Shown here: positions 25,807-36,206 of the stretch, piece by piece
How the letters are laid out: each line of letters starts with the position of its first letter
How positions within the stretch are numbered: position 1 is the stretch's first letter
Origin: Deinococcus hopiensis KR-140
GTDB lineage: Bacteria; Deinococcota; Deinococci; Deinococcales; Deinococcaceae
Length of the DNA stretch: 64,000 nt
Assembly (NCBI RefSeq): GCF_900176165.1
Contig: NZ_FWWU01000009.1
Location: 670,001-734,000 of the forward strand
Direction: 5' to 3'
The notes under the pieces: model-generated
The model's input: only the letters and a program-made list of their open reading frames with translations
Database searches by the model: none
What the model was told of the DNA's origin: nothing
Program-made: the position numbers and the translations under genes

Positions 25807-26853
25807 ATGCTCTCCGGCCCGTTTGATCCTGACGATCTGCCCGGTACGCTCACCCGGTTGTATTTCCGAGTGAGTGTACCGCTGGTGGCCCTCGTGACGG
25901 CCGCGAGCATGTACGCCGCCTCGGGAGAACTCAACCCGGTGGCCGTGGCCTTTCTGGGGTTGCTGCTGCTGACCGCCACGGCCCACGCAGCGGTGCCGCG
26001 CGCTTGGGACTGGCCGCTCCGCCTGACCTTCGCGGGCCTCCTCATCGTGTTCGCCGTCATTCTGGCGCTGTTTCGCGAAGCGCTGGGGGTCACGGCGCAT
26101 GCCGTTCCGCAGGGCATCAACATCGTGCTGCTGCTCACGCCCCTGACAGTGGTGGTCTGGAGCATGCTGTTTGCCGACCATCCCAGGGTGGGGTTCGTCC
26201 TGAGCCTGTCGCTCGCCCTGGCGGTGGCGGTGCTGGTCGAGCGCTGGAGTGCTGTCAGTCCGGCCCTGCTGGGCTCAGGCACGGCCCCCCTGCTGCTGGC
26301 GGTGTGCCTGATTGCCCAGCTGTTCGGTTCGGCGGTGATGGGACTGCAGCGCCGCGTGCAGCTCGGCGAGCGGCAGGTGCGCCTCGATCCTCTCACCGGC
26401 CTGCTGAACCGCCGAGCGTTTGAGGAAGTCCTGTCGGCTCCCGGGCCCCACGGCGTGCTCGCGGTGGTGGACGTCGACCACTTCAAGCAGGTCAACGATC
26501 AGCACGGCCATGAGGTCGGAGACCGGGTGCTGCGGGTCGTCGCCGACGTCTTGCAGCAGACGGTGGACGGTGCGGGGGAAGTCTACCGCTGGGGCGGCGA
26601 GGAGTTCGTGGTATGGCTGCCCGGCTCATCGATCGTGGCGGCGAGCAGCCTCTTTGAAGGGGTGCGCCGCGAGGTCGCCGGGCGCGCGCGCGTCGGCCGG
26701 CGCAACGTTACCATCAGCATCGGCCTCAGCGAGTCGGGGGCCGATCAGCCCCCGCAGCATGCCTTTCCCCGCGCCGACACCGCCCTGCGCGCCGCCAAGA
26801 CCGGAGGCCGCGATCAGATCCGGGCGGCCTCCGCCTCCTGGCCGTCGGCTTAG
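25807..26853 (+). CDS. Membrane-bound diguanylate cyclase (GGDEF)
   Basis: The 348-residue protein has a membrane half of about six helices (residues 20-180) followed by a GGDEF domain. The catalytic segment is LAVVDVDHFKQVNDQHGHEV and the active-site loop is RWGGEEFVVWLPG (GGEEF), so synthesis of cyclic di-GMP from two GTP is expected. No obvious RxxD inhibitory site precedes the loop. The ATG at 25807 lies inside a TATGCT -10-like box, so the true start may be further downstream, for instance the TTG at 25858 (LYFRVSVPLV). The signal sensed by the membrane half is unknown. A terminator hairpin and a palindromic repeat follow. Confidence 0.88.
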   Translation: MLSGPFDPDDLPGTLTRLYFRVSVPLVALVTAASMYAASGELNPVAVAFLGLLLLTATAHAAVPRAWDWPLRLTFAGLLIVFAVILALFREALGVTAHAVPQGINIVLLLTPLTVVVWSMLFADHPRVGFVLSLSLALAVAVLVERWSAVSPALLGSGTAPLLLAVCLIAQLFGSAVMGLQRRVQLGERQVRLDPLTGLLNRRAFEEVLSAPGPHGVLAVVDVDHFKQVNDQHGHEVGDRVLRVVADVLQQTVDGAGEVYRWGGEEFVVWLPGSSIVAASSLFEGVRREVAGRARVGRRNVTISIGLSESGADQPPQHAFPRADTALRAAKTGGRDQIRAASASWPSA

Positions 26854-26895
26854 GCGGGGGACCAAGCCAGGTACTTTTGGCACAACAGGAAAAGT

Positions 26896-26920
26896 GCCCC
26901 AGACAGACGGGGTCTGGGGC
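26896..26920 (+). terminator. Terminator-like hairpin after the GGDEF gene
   Basis: Nine-base perfect arms (GCCCCAGAC at 26896-26904 and its complement at 26912-26920) with a 7-nt loop lie 43 nt after the stop. No T-run follows, so termination strength is uncertain. Confidence 0.5.
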
Positions 26921-26934
26921 GCTGCCAACAGGTT

Positions 26935-27078
26935 GCAGACCGTTTGGCGCATGGAGGAGAAGGGCGCGGGGCGCGGGGCGTGGAAGGGTACCCCTCACGG
27001 CTCCCCATTCTCCTTCATGCGCATTAAAGTTCGCTTGCCGGGCTCGGTCAAAAAGAAGTCCGCACCTGGACAACTGCT

Positions 27079-27081
<3 letters not shown>
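26935..27081 (+). repeat. Palindromic MITE-like element, copy 2
   Basis: The same family as 16531. Arms GCGCATGGAGGAGAA and GCGCATGAAGGAGAA (complement) flank the GGGTACCCCTCACGGC core. The block GTCAAAAAGAAGTCCGCAC and the end ACAACTGCTCTAG follow. The final CTA (27079-27081) is also the stop codon (TAG) of the minus-strand AAA ATPase gene. Confidence 0.8.
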
Positions 27082-28530
<1,449 letters not shown>

Positions 28531-28732
28531 ATGCGGGGAAAGTAGCACGGGCCCTGGCGGGGGAATGTGCGGGTTGCTGGAGAAAACAGCCAGTTGTGGG
28601 CGGCCAGCGGCGAGCAACTTCCGGGGTGTCTGGGGAGGGTGACGGCCGCGCCCGCGCCTTTACGCCCCGTTTGGGATGGGGAGCAGGCGAAGGGAGAGAT
28701 CCACGCACAGAGGTTTCGTTCTTCTCCTCTAT

Positions 28733-28766
28733 GAGGTCCGGGCCGCATCCCTGCGGCCCGGACCTC
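28733..28766 (-). terminator. Hairpin downstream of the GRIGG repeat gene
   Basis: Two perfect 15-bp arms (28733-28747 and 28752-28766) with a 4-nt loop lie 22 nt after the stop of the GRIGG gene and 200 bp before the ATPase promoter. They separate the two minus-strand genes. Confidence 0.7.
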
Positions 28767-28788
28767 AAACGTTTCACCGCGGGTGGGA

Positions 28789-29280
28789 TCAGGAGTGCGG
28801 CTCGTCCGCCCCCGACGCCTGCTCGTCTTCCAGCGCCTTGTACGCGCATACGGCGGCGAGGGCGGCGAGTTCCAGCGGCACGCCGCCCAGGTCAAGATGC
28901 ACGTCCTTGCCCTCCACCACTCCGCCGATGCGGCCTTTCAGCGTGTCGCCGCGCCGGTGCAGGTCCACGTCCTTGCCGTCCAAGTGACCGGAAAAGCGGC
29001 CCTGCACGTGGTCTCCACGAACAGAGAGGTGAACGTCGTCCCCCTCGATGTGACCTCCTAGGCGGACATGCACCTCGTCCGGCGTCACGTCTCCATCGGC
29101 ACCGAATCCGGCGAAGCGGCCTCCGATCCGGCCGTCCACGTCGCCCCCGTGCAGGGTCAGGTGGATGTCCTTGCCCTGAAGGCGGCCACCGATCCGGCCG
29201 CGCAACTCTGTGCCGTTCCATTCGGCGTGCAGATCGTAGCCCTGGGTCAGGCCGCCGATCCGTCCGTGAAGTTCGCCCAT
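28789..29280 (-). CDS. Six-repeat GRIGG beta protein, unknown function
   Basis: The 163-residue protein is built from about six imperfect repeats of 19-24 residues, starting near residues 5, 28, 50, 72, 94 and 116. Each opens with GRIGG (variants RLGG, GRFSG) and continues with a G-[KD]-D-[VI]-H-L strand and a Gly-rich turn. This pattern suggests a small beta-solenoid or beta-roll with His/Asp-lined faces (inference). Residues 135-150 form one Ala/Leu-rich helix with the only Cys, then an acidic tail. No signal peptide is visible. A Shine-Dalgarno GAGG precedes the ATG. I know no named family for it. It lies 20 bp after a secreted hypothetical gene on the same strand, so the two may be co-transcribed. 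Confidence 0.75.
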   Translation of the reverse strand: MGELHGRIGGLTQGYDLHAEWNGTELRGRIGGRLQGKDIHLTLHGGDVDGRIGGRFAGFGADGDVTPDEVHVRLGGHIEGDDVHLSVRGDHVQGRFSGHLDGKDVDLHRRGDTLKGRIGGVVEGKDVHLDLGGVPLELAALAAVCAYKALEDEQASGADEPHS

Positions 29281-29300
29281 GTCCCCCTCCTCGCCTCAGC

Positions 29301-29807
29301 TCAGGGACGGGGCAGCTTGGCGCCCAGGGCCTGCCGGATCAGCGTGTTCAGGGACGTGCTGATGGCGTTCGCGGACTCGTTGAGGTTCTCGAAGACGCGG
29401 GTGTCTTGCAGCGAGGTCAGGAGCACCTGGGTCCGCAGGTCCGTCTTGTAGGCGTTGCCGCCCAGCGTGGCCGCCTGGGTAACGCGCGCGTTCGGGAGGG
29501 CGACGTGCAGCATGGTGGTCAGGATGTTGCCGTCACCGACGCGAATATGGACGCCCTGCACCTGCGTGACCAGCCTGCAGCTCTTGGGATCCACCTGCTG
29601 CAGGTTCATGGACTGCGCCACCTGCACCACCGCGTTCGCCGCGTAGGTGGTCGCCACCTGATCGGGTCGGCCCGCGCTCCAGTAGTTGACGATGGGCGTC
29701 ACGCACAGGCCCTGCAGGCTGGGGGCGCTGTAGGCGGGAACGTTTCGCTGCGCGCTGGCCAGACCGGGCACCGACAGCATCAGCGCGAAGAGGACGTTTC
29801 GTTTCAT
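29301..29807 (-). CDS. Secreted hypothetical protein
   Basis: The 168-residue protein has a clear Sec signal (MKRNVLFALMLSVPGLASAQ) and a mature domain with two Cys (in LQGLCVTP and KSCRLVT) that could form a disulfide. The remainder alternates beta strands (GVHIRVGDGNILTTMLHVAL) with a C-terminal helix. Family and function are not recognised. The TAGGCT box at 29814-29819, six bases before ATG, gives a leaderless start. It is probably the first gene of a two-gene unit with the GRIGG protein (20-bp gap). Confidence 0.75.
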   Translation of the reverse strand: MKRNVLFALMLSVPGLASAQRNVPAYSAPSLQGLCVTPIVNYWSAGRPDQVATTYAANAVVQVAQSMNLQQVDPKSCRLVTQVQGVHIRVGDGNILTTMLHVALPNARVTQAATLGGNAYKTDLRTQVLLTSLQDTRVFENLNESANAISTSLNTLIRQALGAKLPRP

Positions 29808-29877
29808 GCCAGGAGCCTAACCCGCTTCCTCCGCCCCGCGTCTTTACCGTCGCTGGAGAGTTGCGACGCTCGGGCGC

Positions 29878-30288
29878 TCAGGAAGCCCCGTTTTGCCACG
29901 TCCGCCAGCACAGCACCAGGCGGTAGCCGTCCGGGTCCTGTACGGTCAATCCCCAGGTGTCCCAGTACCCATTGAAGGCGGGCACCCGCCGGCCTCCATG
30001 GGCTTCCAGCCGCTCCAGCAGCGAAGGTGGGGGCGCGGGCTCACCCAGGTACAGCACCAGCAGGTCGTCGGGCGTCGGGGCGGGCACGAGGGGCACGGGG
30101 TGCCGCGTGAGCTCCAGGTGCCACCCCGCCCCTGGTAGGCCCAGCATGAGCAGCGAGGCTTCCTCCCCCATACCGGCGTGCCGGTACAGCACCTTCAACC
30201 CCGCACCCTGGACATAAAACTGTTCGGCCGCCGAAAGGTCCAGGCTGGGCCGCGCGATGCGGATGTGGGTGGACGGGGTGAGGTTCAT
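29878..30288 (-). CDS. VOC-family protein (second gene of SoxR-linked pair)
   Basis: A 136-residue single VOC module: THIRIARPSLDLSAAEQFYV at the N terminus, GAGWHLELTRHP in the middle, and GLTVQDPDGYRLVLCWRTW at the C terminus. It resembles glyoxalase or dioxygenase-like small proteins; the substrate is unknown. It starts with ATG at 30288 behind GGAGGT, and its start overlaps the stop of the upstream VOC gene (ATGA), indicating translational coupling. Through that gene it is under the promoter with the SoxR-type operator. Confidence 0.85.
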   Translation of the reverse strand: MNLTPSTHIRIARPSLDLSAAEQFYVQGAGLKVLYRHAGMGEEASLLMLGLPGAGWHLELTRHPVPLVPAPTPDDLLVLYLGEPAPPPSLLERLEAHGGRRVPAFNGYWDTWGLTVQDPDGYRLVLCWRTWQNGAS

Positions 30289-30959
30289 GCCCGGACCTCC
30301 TTTGAAGCGCGCGCAAGACGGTGGTGATGGGGGCCACCGGAGAAGGTGACCCGGAAGGGCGCGGGCACGGCGGGCCGCCCGACCGGAAACCATCCGCGTC
30401 CCTCGGGGACCACGATGAACATGCCTTCGTGGCTGCCCACCGCTGTGAAAGTCTCGCTTTGCCCGTTGAAGGGAAACAGGCCGAAGCGCGAGGCGAGGTC
30501 ACGTACGGCGGCGTTCACGTCCGGAACCACCAAGCCGAACTCGCTGAGGTGCCGGACCTCCTGGGGTCCAAAGGGACCTGGTACGGCGGGCAGAGGGAGG
30601 AGATGGTGCCGCGCGGCGAATTCCAGAATGTTGCCGTCCGGGTCCTCGAAATAGAGATTGGTGGTGTTCCAGCGCTCGCCCGGTAGAAAGCGCTTTTCGC
30701 CCGTCTTGTCGTGCAGCAGGCGAACGCGGGGGGAGAGCCAAGCCTGCGCCTCATCCACCTGCCCCGGGGGAATGTCCCAGGCCAGGTGCGAGAAGCCGGA
30801 AGCGGTGGCGTCCTCCACCAAGCTCAGCAGGGAACTGCCGGTGCGGAAGGTGACCTGCCCCGAGGTCTGTGCCTCCACCGGGAAGCCGAGGGTATGGGCA
30901 TAGAAATCGCGCTGGGCAGCGAGGTCGCGGGTGTACAGGGTCAGGGCGTGCAGGTGCAT
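30285..30959 (-). CDS. Two-module VOC dioxygenase-like protein
   Basis: The 224-residue protein has two VOC modules. The first runs from HLHALTLYTRDLAAQRDFYA to DPDGNILEFAARH, the second from HLSEFGLVVPDVNAAVRDLA to the C terminus. Metal ligands expected for ring-cleaving or glyoxalase-type enzymes are present in the first module: His in LHALTLY, His in FSHLAWD and Glu in ILEFA. The second module lacks a clear terminal Glu and may be structural. The ATG at 30959 follows AGGAGG. It is the first gene of a pair facing a SoxR-like regulator, so induction by redox-cycling compounds or electrophiles is expected (inference). Confidence 0.85.
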   Translation of the reverse strand: MHLHALTLYTRDLAAQRDFYAHTLGFPVEAQTSGQVTFRTGSSLLSLVEDATASGFSHLAWDIPPGQVDEAQAWLSPRVRLLHDKTGEKRFLPGERWNTTNLYFEDPDGNILEFAARHHLLPLPAVPGPFGPQEVRHLSEFGLVVPDVNAAVRDLASRFGLFPFNGQSETFTAVGSHEGMFIVVPEGRGWFPVGRPAVPAPFRVTFSGGPHHHRLARASKEVRA

Positions 30960-31055
30960 GCGTGGCCTCCTGGGGGAGAGCGGGCGGGCCTTGATGAGGG
31001 CTGGGAGCAGGGGGTACGAACGGTGGGCATGGGTAAACCTCCTGTGGTACGGTGA

Positions 31056-31086
31056 AGTGTAGAACCTCAAGTTTTGTTGAGGTCAA
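31056..31086 (-). promoter_or_regulatory. SoxR-type promoter/operator of the VOC pair
   Basis: On the minus strand: -35 TTGACC (31081-31086), a 19-bp spacer (31062-31080) and -10 TACACT (31056-31061). The overlong 19-bp spacer is the hallmark of MerR-family promoters. The spacer carries the perfect inverted repeat ACCTCAA-N6-TTGAGGT (31064-31083), which closely matches the SoxR box. The regulator gene begins 18 bp further on, on the opposite strand. Confidence 0.88.
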
Positions 31087-31100
31087 TCCCCCCTGCCCCC

Positions 31101-31565
31101 ATGACGCGAACTTTCCCCGACGTTTCCGCCCTCTGGACCCCCGGCCAGCTCTCGCGCCGCAGCGGGCTGGCGGTGTCGGCCCTGCACTTCTATGAGCGGG
31201 AGGGGCTGATTCGCAGCGAGCGCACCGGGGGCAACCAGCGCCGCTACCCCCGGGATACGCTGCGGCGATTGGCCTTTATCCGTGCGGCCCAGCGCGTCGG
31301 CGTGCCGCTGGCGCAGATTCGCGCAGCGCTGAACACCCTGCCCGGCGGGCAGACGCCCACGGCAGCGGACTGGGCGCAGCTCTCCGAGCGCTGGCAGGCC
31401 GAGCTGGACGAACGGATCGCCGTACTGACCCGGCTGCGCTCGGACCTGAGCGGCTGCATCCGCTGCGGCTGCCTGTCGCTGGAGCGCTGCCAGTTGTTCA
31501 ATCCGGGAGACGCTTTCGGGGCCGCGCATGGGGAAGGCAGTACCTTGCTGGAGGAGGCGCGTTGA
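31101..31565 (+). CDS. soxR: SoxR-like MerR-family redox regulator
   Basis: The 154-residue protein has an N-terminal MerR winged helix (WTPGQLSRRSGLAVSALHFY, EREGLIRSERTGGNQRRYPR), a dimerisation helix and the cluster loop SGCIRCGCLSLERC. The spacing C-X2-C-X-C-X5-C is exactly that of the [2Fe-2S] cluster of SoxR. Oxidation of the cluster by redox-active compounds or superoxide activates transcription (established in E. coli and Streptomyces). The divergent promoter with a SoxR-like operator marks the VOC pair as its target. The GNAT remnant overlaps its stop codon (TTGA), so it once headed a two-gene operon. Confidence 0.92.
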   Translation: MTRTFPDVSALWTPGQLSRRSGLAVSALHFYEREGLIRSERTGGNQRRYPRDTLRRLAFIRAAQRVGVPLAQIRAALNTLPGGQTPTAADWAQLSERWQAELDERIAVLTRLRSDLSGCIRCGCLSLERCQLFNPGDAFGAAHGEGSTLLEEAR

Positions 31566-31945
31566 ACGTTCGCCCCATTACCGCTGCTGACGCTTGTGCC
31601 GTCGCCCGCCACCGTTCCCCCGAAGGGGGCTGACGCGGGTGAGCGGCCTCCCTTCCCTGCCTGGCTCACAGGTGAGCCGGAACGTGGCCTGTACCCGAGC
31701 TTTCTCGCCGTCACGCGTGGGGAGCGGCGATCGCCAGAGCCGGGCCAACCCTGCTGGAGTGGTGCCCGGGGCGGGGAGACCCCAGCCGTGGCGGAGGGCG
31801 GGTGGTGAACGTCTGGACCCACCGGGACTGGCGGCAGGGGCTGGCGCGCGAACCGGGCACGTTCTGCCTGAGGGCGGCGCAGGAACGCGGCCGGTTCGCG
31901 CGTCTGGGCAGCGCGGAATTCGGCCGCTCCCCTCTATGAACCGCT
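31562..31945 (+). pseudogene. Decayed GNAT acetyltransferase gene
   Basis: The start TTG at 31562 overlaps the soxR stop. It reads NVRPITAADACAVARHR, a typical GNAT N terminus, then is frameshifted near 31620. Coding-like pieces follow in other frames: DAGERPPFPAWLTGEPERGL and SFLAVTRGE at 31630-31720, and VVNVWTHRDWRQGLARE at about 31803-31855. The last is the acetyl-CoA-binding helix region (WTH-x-DWR-x-x-G-LAR). At least two frameshifts make it nonfunctional. Confidence 0.7.
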
Positions 31946-31989
31946 GCGCTTCACCGCTGGCCGCACCGAGATGCCCCGCGCCCCGGCGC

Positions 31990-32400
31990 TGACGGGCTTC
32001 GCTCTGCGTCTTTCGGGTGATCCGAGCCGCCGATGGTCACGAAGTTCCTGGAATGGAAGGCGAAAAACAGCCGTTTCTGCCCACCAGCCGCGTACTTCAG
32101 CGTGGCGCCGGTGTTGTGGGTGCCCGGGGTGCTGCTCTTGCTGAGCGCGGTGACGTTGGAGTTGGACCCATCCGCCGAGCGCCCACCCCCGGAGGTCCCC
32201 CGGGCATGAAGGTGTCGTCACCGTCACTGCCAAAGGCCGCGTTGCCGTCCACCGAGATGGACGCGTAGGTGCCGCTGAGCTTGAGGTCAGCGGGCGCGGG
32301 CTTCAGGGTCTCCTGCACCTCGAGGGTGTCGGCGCTGCCGCTGCCCCACTTGATCAGGCAGTTCTTGCCTGGTTTCGTCCCCAGCCCCACTCCTGCGGCT
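31990..32400 (-). pseudogene. Remnant of a secreted beta-rich protein
   Basis: On the minus strand the segments LKPAPADLKLSGTYASISVD and GNAAFGSDGDDTFMPG (about 32310-32205) shift frame near 32200. They continue as ADGSNSNVTALSKSSTPGTH, NTGATLKYAAGGQKRLFFAF and HSRNFVTIGGSDHP (about 32180-32025). These look like the C-terminal part of one secreted or phage-tail-like beta protein with a frameshift; no family is recognised and no start is found. Confidence 0.4.
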
Positions 32401-32442
32401 CCAACCCGCGCAACAGCTTGCCGTAAAAAGCTGTTCGGGGCC

Positions 32443-32472
32443 GAGGAGGAACCGTCTAAACGGTTCCTCCTC
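32443..32472. terminator. Hairpin downstream of the MarR gene
   Basis: Perfect 13-bp arms (32443-32455, 32460-32472) with a CTAA loop lie 42 nt beyond the marR stop. A second small inverted repeat (AACAGCTT / AAGCTGTT, around 32411-32435) with a TTTTT tract on the minus strand lies just after it. Together they are a plausible terminator for the minus-strand message. Confidence 0.65.
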
Positions 32473-32514
32473 TCAAAAACAGCGCGGCAGGGGAGGTGTG
32501 GACACGCGCTGGTC

Positions 32515-33009
32515 TTACCCCTCCGCCCCCCGGATCAGCCGTAGCAGCAGCGTTTCCAGTTGCCGCACCTCCGCCTCATTCAGCACAGCCAGCAGCGCCC
32601 GTTCATGCGCGAGATGGGTGGGCAGGTGTTCGCGCACGAGGGCCCGCCCTGCGTCCGTGAGGGCGATCCGCCACGAGCGGCGGTCTTCGGGGTCCAGTGT
32701 GCGGGTGACCCACCCACGCGCTTCCAGCCGGTCCACCCGTCCCGTCACGCTGGCGGGCGACACGGCCAGCAGGTTCGCCAATTCGCTGGCGGGCAACCCA
32801 TCCGGCCCGGCCGAGCGGTGCAGCGTGAACAGCACGTCGCGGCTGCTGTGATTCAGACCCACCGGCAGGGCGGTGGCTTCCACCGCGTCGCCCAGTACCC
32901 CCGCCGCCCGCTGCAGGGTGATAAAGGTCAGCATGGGCGAGGGGTCTAGAGCGGGCTCGGTTCGCTGCCAGTCGGCGCGGATCCGTTCGAGAAGGGTGGG
33001 GGTATCCAT
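32515..33009 (-). CDS. MarR-family transcriptional regulator
   Basis: The 164-residue protein has a MarR winged-helix core. ELANLLAVSPASVTGRVDRL is the DNA-recognition helix, followed by the wing GWVTRTLDPEDRRSWRIALT. Dimerising helices lie at both ends. MarR proteins repress adjacent transport or resistance genes and are released by small phenolic or other ligands (established). The divergent neighbour is an EamA transporter with only 54 bp between start codons, so it is the likely target along with marR itself. A TATACT box lies at 33021-33026 on the minus strand. Confidence 0.9.
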   Translation of the reverse strand: MDTPTLLERIRADWQRTEPALDPSPMLTFITLQRAAGVLGDAVEATALPVGLNHSSRDVLFTLHRSAGPDGLPASELANLLAVSPASVTGRVDRLEARGWVTRTLDPEDRRSWRIALTDAGRALVREHLPTHLAHERALLAVLNEAEVRQLETLLLRLIRGAEG

Positions 33010-33020
33010 CTTGGAAGGCC

Positions 33021-33063
33021 AGTATAAAAGGCGGTAGAAGTTTTACGGGTGTATATTTTATAT
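33021..33063. promoter_or_regulatory. Divergent marR/eamA promoter with AT-rich palindrome
   Basis: The minus-strand -10 TATACT (33021-33026) and the plus-strand -10 TATATT (33052-33057) face away from each other. The sequence ATATA-TTTT-ATATAT around 33052-33063 is nearly palindromic and overlaps the transporter -10 box and start region. It is a good candidate MarR binding site. Confidence 0.55.
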
Positions 33064-33969
33064 ATGAAGCATTTCTTCTCCAGGATCCATCCCCTCACGC
33101 TCGCGGCCCTGGCCCCGGTCACCTGGGGAACGACGTATACCGTAACCGCCCGGTTACCGGAGCTGGGGCCACTCACGCTGGCAACGGTGCGGGCGCTCCT
33201 GGCGGGAATGGTGCTGCTCCTGCTGGTGCGCCGCCTGCCCTCCGGGGTGTGGTGGTGGAAAAGCCTGGTGCTGGGAGCACTGAATTTTGGGCTGTTCTTC
33301 GCAACGCTGTTCGTCTCTGCGCAGAAGTTGCCGGGTGCCGTCGCGCCGACGCTGGGGGCTGTGCAGCCCCTCCTCGTGATTGCCCTTTCACTGTGGTGGC
33401 TGGGCGAGCGGTCCAGCGGATACACGTTCGGGCGAGCGCTGCTTGGACTGGCGGGGGTGGCCCTGCTCGTGCTGGGCCCTGTGGTGGCGCTGGACCGGGT
33501 GGGGCTGATCGCCGGATTCCTGAGCGTGGTGTCCACGGCGGCGGGTTACGTACTCGCCAAGAAGTGGGGTGCGCCGCCGAGCGCCTCGCTGCTCGCGGTG
33601 ACGGCGTGGCAACTGACGGCGGGAGGACTGCTCCTGCTGCCCGTTGCCGGGCTGATCGAGGGACCGCTTCCCACGCTGAGCGGCGCCCAGTACGCGCTCC
33701 TCGCCTATATGGTCCTGATCGCCACCGCGCTCGCCTACGCCCTGTGGTTCCGGGGCATCGCCTCCGCCTCACCTGTTCGGGCGTCGCTGCTCTCCCGGCT
33801 CAGCCCGGCCACCGCCATCCTGATCGACGTGACGCTCGGCCGGACCCTCAGTGTGGTGCAGTGGGGTGGTCTGCTGCTGATCGCCCTGAGCTTTCTGCCT
33901 GAGCGTCTGCGTGCGCCCATTGCACCTGTCCTGACGGCGGAACCGGAGGGCACCGCCTGCCCGCGCTAG
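33064..33969 (+). CDS. EamA/DMT-family transporter
   Basis: The 301-residue protein has ten hydrophobic helices in two EamA repeats. The first begins AALAPVTWGTTYTVTARLPE and the second AGFLSVVSTAAGYVLAKKWG. Members export amino acids, nucleosides or drugs (YedA/RhtA-like); the substrate here is unknown. A GTG at 33049 is in frame, but the ATG at 33064 lies six bases after TATATT and is preferred. Divergence from a MarR gene suggests ligand-induced efflux (inference). Confidence 0.88.
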   Translation: MKHFFSRIHPLTLAALAPVTWGTTYTVTARLPELGPLTLATVRALLAGMVLLLLVRRLPSGVWWWKSLVLGALNFGLFFATLFVSAQKLPGAVAPTLGAVQPLLVIALSLWWLGERSSGYTFGRALLGLAGVALLVLGPVVALDRVGLIAGFLSVVSTAAGYVLAKKWGAPPSASLLAVTAWQLTAGGLLLLPVAGLIEGPLPTLSGAQYALLAYMVLIATALAYALWFRGIASASPVRASLLSRLSPATAILIDVTLGRTLSVVQWGGLLLIALSFLPERLRAPIAPVLTAEPEGTACPR

Positions 33970-33979
33970 ACTCGGCCTC

Positions 33980-35410
<1,431 letters not shown>

Positions 35411-35413
35411 GGA

Positions 35414-35493
35414 GGGGTCTCCAGGGACCAGCCGCGAGTTGCCAGCGGCACCACGCCTTTTCTGGCGGCTTGCGGCTGGCCGCTGGAGACCCC
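35414..35493. repeat. Long imperfect inverted repeat after gatB
   Basis: Arms 35414-35445 and 35462-35493 (32 bases each) are complementary apart from a few positions, with a 16-nt loop. It fills the whole gap between gatB and the next gene and ends three bases before that ATG. It may terminate gatB or, as RNA, control access to the downstream start. Confidence 0.8.
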
Positions 35494-35495
35494 AG

Positions 35496-36137
35496 ATGAC
35501 CCCTGCCTCCTGGCGCTCGGCCGCCCTCGCTGCGCTTTGGGTGCAGGTGCTCACCGTGTTTGGGGCCGCCGCCTACGCGCTGATCTCGGAAAACTTTTCG
35601 GCGTTTGCCTGGCTCAACGCGGTGGAAGCGTTCCTGGCGGGCGTGCTCCTCGTGTGGTGGACGCTGCTCCTGGGGCGCCTGACCGCCGGGCAGGCCACGC
35701 CGCCGGGGGACGGCACGCTGCGCTCGCTGCAACTCGCCTTTCCGTGGCTGACCTCGTTCCGGCTGGTGCTGTGGTTTCTGACCCTGCTCGCGGTGCTGAA
35801 CGGTGCGGGCGAGACGGCGAACGCCGTGGCCCTCACCGCCCTGCTGACGGTCTGGCCCGCCGCGGTACTCGCTGGGAATGCGGTGTACGGCACCCTGGTC
35901 CGCCTCACCCCCAGTCCGGCGGACGCTGCGGGTCACCGCCGCCTCGCCGACTGGCTCAACCTCGCGGCAGCCCTCAGCCTGGCGATGGCCGTCTTTAACG
36001 TGGTGCCAATTCCCGGCTTCAGCAGCAGCGTGACCCTCTCTGATCAGCTCGTGTACGGCCTCGGCGGCGCGGTGGACGTGGTGGCGACGCTGCTGGCGAT
36101 GCAGGCGGTGCAGAGCGCTCCCGGTGCACGCGGCTGA
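35496..36137 (+). CDS. Multi-pass membrane protein, unknown function
   Basis: The 213-residue protein has about six hydrophobic segments, for example AALAALWVQVLTVFGAAAYA, AFLAGVLLVWWTLLLGRLTA, FRLVLWFLTLLAVLNGAGET and LAAALSLAMAVFNVVPIPGF. It has no obvious catalytic residues and I do not recognise the family. No good -10 box or Shine-Dalgarno precedes the ATG, which lies directly behind a long hairpin. It may be co-transcribed with gatB. Confidence 0.7.
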   Translation: MTPASWRSAALAALWVQVLTVFGAAAYALISENFSAFAWLNAVEAFLAGVLLVWWTLLLGRLTAGQATPPGDGTLRSLQLAFPWLTSFRLVLWFLTLLAVLNGAGETANAVALTALLTVWPAAVLAGNAVYGTLVRLTPSPADAAGHRRLADWLNLAAALSLAMAVFNVVPIPGFSSSVTLSDQLVYGLGGAVDVVATLLAMQAVQSAPGARG

Positions 36138-36206
36138 GCCCAGCCCGCCGGCAATCGTCACCCCATGCCCATTCCTGCGCCCGGGGCGGTATGCTGCGAG
36201 GCGCGC

